From Rhizobium sp. Leaf453 (GTDB lineage Bacteria > Pseudomonadota > Alphaproteobacteria > Rhizobiales > Rhizobiaceae), in assembly GCF_001425605.1 (NCBI RefSeq), contig NZ_LMRG01000002.1:167129-231128 (forward strand): a stretch of 64,000 nt of DNA. The letters are read 5' to 3'. Shown here in pieces: positions 61,825 through 64,000 of this stretch; position 1 is the stretch's first letter, and every line of letters starts with the position of its first letter. The position numbers and the translations under genes were made by a program. The notes below the pieces were generated by a model, which was given only the letters and a program-made list of their open reading frames with translations, made no database searches and was not told the DNA's origin.

Positions 61825-63105
61825 ATGCTCGAAATCGTCAACCGTGCGCAGCACGGAATGGATGCGCCTGTTTTCAAGGATGATCGCAAGAAGGCCTATC
61901 TCAATCCGGAAGGAGCTGACCGGCCGTTGATCAGCCCGATTCCCCTGTCGACTCTGAACGCGGCGCGGCTCTACCGGCTTGAGCGCTTGCGGATGAAGAT
62001 GCGGGAATGGGACTGCCCCGCCCTGCTGCTCTACGATCCCGTCAATATCCGCTATGCCTTCGACTGCTCGAACATGAGCATCTGGACGATGCACAATCCC
62101 TCGCGCTATGCGCTGGTCCTTGCGGATGGTCCGGCGATCATGTTCGAATTCGAAGGTTCAGAGCACGTCAATGACAGCTTGCCCGGGATAGACGAGGTGC
62201 GCACGGCCAAATCCTTCCTTTTCTTCACCGCCGGCAATCTCGTCGAAGACCGAATGAAGGCCTGGGCGGACGAGATCGAAGACATCCTGAAATCCCATGG
62301 CACAAAGGGTCGCCTCGCCGTCGACCGGCTGGAGCCGCAACCGGCGGCGGAGTTGCACAAGCGCGGCTTCACCCTCATCGACGGGCAGGAACTTGCCGAG
62401 CGGGCACGCTCCATCAAGAGCGCCGAGGAAGTGGAGCTGATGCGCTGGACGATCCGCGTCTGCGAGGCCGGCATGGCCCGTATGTATGAGGTCTCCGAGC
62501 CCGGCCGCACCGAGCGGGAGATTTGGGCGGAACTGCATTTCGAAAACGCCCGTAGTGGTGGCGAATGGCTGGAGACCAAGCTCCTGACGGCGGGCGGGCG
62601 TACCAATCCATGGTATCAGGAATGCTCTGATTATGTGATCCAGCGCGGCGAGATGATCTCCTTCGACACCGACATGATAGGTCCCTATGGCTATTGCGCC
62701 GACCTGTCGCGATCATGGACCTGCGGGCATGTCGCGATGAGCGGCAAGCAGAAGGAACTCTATGCTGCCGCGCGCGACCAGATCGAACACAACCTGTCGA
62801 TCATTCGCCCCGGTATGACCTTTGGCGAGTTCAACAGGAAGAGCTGGCGCATTCCGGACAAATACCAGCCCTACCGCTATACGCTTGCCGTGCACGGTAC
62901 GGGCATGGCCGACGAATGGCCGGGCATCCTGCTGCACCCGGACTTCGATGACGGCTTTGCCGGCCTCATCGAGGAGAGCATGGTGCTGAACGTCGAAAGC
63001 CTGATCGCCGAGAACGGATCGGAGAGCATCAAGCTGGAAACCCAGGCGCTGGTGACGGCAGATGGCGCAGTGCGCCTCGACACTTTCCCATGGGAAGACG
63101 CCTGA
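61825..63105 (+). CDS. DddP-like M24-fold protein (candidate DMSP lyase)
   Basis: A 426-residue protein with the creatinase/aminopeptidase-P fold. It resembles DMSP lyase DddP along its length: LYDPVNIRYAFDCSNMSIWTMHNPSRYALV, RSGGEWLETKLLTAGGRTNPWYQECSDYVIQRGEMISFDTDMIGPYGYCADLSRSW, and VHGTGMADEWPG. D281, D283, D293, H357, E391 and E405 match the six metal ligands of Roseovarius DddP (D295, D297, D307, H371, E406, E421) with nearly the same spacing, and D363 matches the proposed catalytic D377. DMSP is a sulfur analogue of glycine betaine, and gbcAB precedes it. An amidohydrolase role (ectoine hydrolase-like) is the main alternative. A strong terminator follows. Confidence 0.75.
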   Translation: MLEIVNRAQHGMDAPVFKDDRKKAYLNPEGADRPLISPIPLSTLNAARLYRLERLRMKMREWDCPALLLYDPVNIRYAFDCSNMSIWTMHNPSRYALVLADGPAIMFEFEGSEHVNDSLPGIDEVRTAKSFLFFTAGNLVEDRMKAWADEIEDILKSHGTKGRLAVDRLEPQPAAELHKRGFTLIDGQELAERARSIKSAEEVELMRWTIRVCEAGMARMYEVSEPGRTEREIWAELHFENARSGGEWLETKLLTAGGRTNPWYQECSDYVIQRGEMISFDTDMIGPYGYCADLSRSWTCGHVAMSGKQKELYAAARDQIEHNLSIIRPGMTFGEFNRKSWRIPDKYQPYRYTLAVHGTGMADEWPGILLHPDFDDGFAGLIEESMVLNVESLIAENGSESIKLETQALVTADGAVRLDTFPWEDA

Positions 63106-63128
63106 ACCCAAGGAAGTCTGGATACAAA

Positions 63129-63154
63129 AAAGCCCGGCCGTTGAGCCGGGCTTT
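63129..63154 (+). terminator. Bidirectional terminator between the DddP-like gene and gfa
   Basis: The perfect 10-bp stem AAAGCCCGGC / GCCGGGCTTT with a six-base loop has A and T runs at its edges, so it can stop transcription from both sides of this convergent pair. Confidence 0.9.
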
Positions 63155-63172
63155 CTGTTTCAGGCAGACGTG

Positions 63173-63745
63173 TCAGGCCGCAGGCACACCGCTCTTCTTG
63201 GCGGTCCAGGTGGCGATATAGTCCATCAGTCCGGGATTGAGGCAGTCGTAGGGTTCGAGCCCCAGTTCCTTCAAGCGTGAGCGCACGCCATCCATCTTGG
63301 CAGGGTCGAAGCCGCTCTCGATGATCGAGGAGACGAAGGCTGCAAAGCCGGGCTTGGCCCAGCCCTGTTCCTGGAAACGCTCGGGATGAACGAAGGACAG
63401 GCCCTTGAACGGATGGTCACGCTCAACTGGGCCGTAGAGATGGACGCCGCAACCCTTGCAGGCATGACGCTGGATGAGAGCGGCGGAATCGACCACTTCG
63501 AGCTTGTCGCCGTTCTCAAGCACTTCGACATTTTCGGTCGGTGCGACGGCAACAACAGAAAAGACGGCGCCGTCCGGCTTCCAGCACTTGGTGCAACCGC
63601 AGGCGTGGTTGTGGGCGATGTCGCCCTTGATGCGCACCTTGACGGGATTGCTCGCGCAATTGCAGACGAGCGTGCCGCCGGAAAAAGTGGCGTCTATCGC
63701 CTTGAACCCGCTGTCGACGGATGGATGTATTGCAAGGCTTGGCAT
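63173..63745 (-). CDS. gfa: S-(hydroxymethyl)glutathione synthase Gfa
   Basis: Speeds the condensation of formaldehyde with glutathione. The 190 residues match Paracoccus Gfa (194). Zinc-binding cysteines are visible in [24 protein letters not shown] and [44 protein letters not shown] is typical. It lies downstream of the glutathione-dependent formaldehyde dehydrogenase gene on the same strand, forming the adhC-gfa detoxification unit, next to genes whose enzymes release formaldehyde. Confidence 0.95.
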   Translation of the reverse strand: MPSLAIHPSVDSGFKAIDATFSGGTLVCNCASNPVKVRIKGDIAHNHACGCTKCWKPDGAVFSVVAVAPTENVEVLENGDKLEVVDSAALIQRHACKGCGVHLYGPVERDHPFKGLSFVHPERFQEQGWAKPGFAAFVSSIIESGFDPAKMDGVRSRLKELGLEPYDCLNPGLMDYIATWTAKKSGVPAA

Positions 63746-63864
63746 GGGGTTCTCCTCCTTTATCGCCGATGCAATATGCCCGGCTGATGATACAGGCGCC
63801 GCCAGGCCCCACCCGGCGGCACGATCCTTGAAATTTCAGCCTGCGCGCGGTTCGGTGTTCGATC

Positions 63865-64000
63865 TCAATAGATGACCACCCCCCTGATGCTTTCGCCCTT
63901 GTGCATGAGGTCGAAGCCCTTGTTGATGTCGTCGAGCGGCATCGTATGGGTGATCATCGGGTCGATCTGGATCTTGCCCTGCATGTACCAGTCGACGATT
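63865..64000 (-). CDS. adhC: S-(hydroxymethyl)glutathione dehydrogenase (class III ADH), C-terminal part, cut by window edge
   Basis: Only the last 44 codons and the stop are inside the window. The translated end, IVDWYMQGKIQID, then MITHTMPLDDINKGFDLMH and KGESIRGVVIY, is the characteristic terminus of FrmA/AdhI/class III alcohol dehydrogenases. The enzyme oxidises S-hydroxymethylglutathione to S-formylglutathione. It is the upstream neighbour of gfa with about 120 bases between, consistent with one operon. Confidence 0.93.
   Translation of the reverse strand, partial: IVDWYMQGKIQIDPMITHTMPLDDINKGFDLMHKGESIRGVVIY

Overview
The window looks like a chromosomal or chromid segment of an alphaproteobacterium, most likely Rhizobiaceae (Rhizobium/Agrobacterium/Ensifer-like). 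The basis is GC-rich coding sequence (about 60% by eye), tightly packed ATGA-overlapped operons, a MipA/OmpV porin-like protein with an OmpR-type two-component system, a cyoABCD-SURF1 terminal oxidase operon, TRAP uptake of uronates, and glycine-betaine demethylase genes. This assignment comes from gene content and style, not from a database search. No rRNA, tRNA, insertion sequence or CRISPR array was seen.

Layout. (1) 1-12.1 kb is a uronate catabolic locus: the tail of a SorC-type regulator, an SDR, a Gfo/Idh oxidoreductase, uxuA-uxuB on the minus strand, divergent uxaC, a DctPQM TRAP transporter, a GntR/FCD regulator, then kduI-kduD-kdgF. Together these can import hexuronates and unsaturated uronates and take both to 2-keto-3-deoxygluconate. 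(2) 12.1-22.7 kb is an envelope-stress/efflux block: histidine kinase, MipA/OmpV protein, response regulator, RND pump with its adaptor, and a three-part glycosyltransferase fusion (GT2 + GtrA-like + ArnT/PMT-like). A 15-16 bp phased motif precedes four of these promoters in the same relative orientation. (3) 22.7-28.9 kb holds rpsU, a fosmidomycin-resistance-type MFS pump and a 1,417-residue protein built almost wholly of eight-residue repeats. (4) 28.9-35.6 kb carries SURF1 and cyoDCBA (bo3-type quinol oxidase) and an MHS-type MFS transporter.

(5) 35.7-57.6 kb is the most unusual part. Four consecutive plus-strand operons each start behind the same 38-bp composite element (TTCT-N11-AGAA, AAA, then a 16-bp GAC-NN-GTC palindrome). 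They encode an iron-chelate-type ABC importer with an NtaA-like monooxygenase; a TetR regulator with an HCCA-isomerase-like protein, 3-mercaptopyruvate sulfurtransferase, a D-2-hydroxyacid FAD oxidase and a BisC-like molybdoenzyme; a Gsi/Dpp-type peptide importer with a luciferase-like monooxygenase; and two SsuD-like monooxygenases with an SfnB/DszC-like flavoprotein and a ketopantoate-reductase-like protein. I read this as an organosulfur (or related heteroatom) scavenging regulon whose substrate is unknown.

(6) 57.6-64 kb is a methyl-donor/C1 block: 5-formyl-THF cyclo-ligase, a LysR regulator, gbcA-gbcB (glycine betaine demethylase), a DddP-like M24 protein that keeps the six metal ligands and the proposed catalytic Asp of DMSP lyase DddP, then gfa and the 3' end of glutathione-dependent formaldehyde dehydrogenase, which would remove the formaldehyde released by demethylation.
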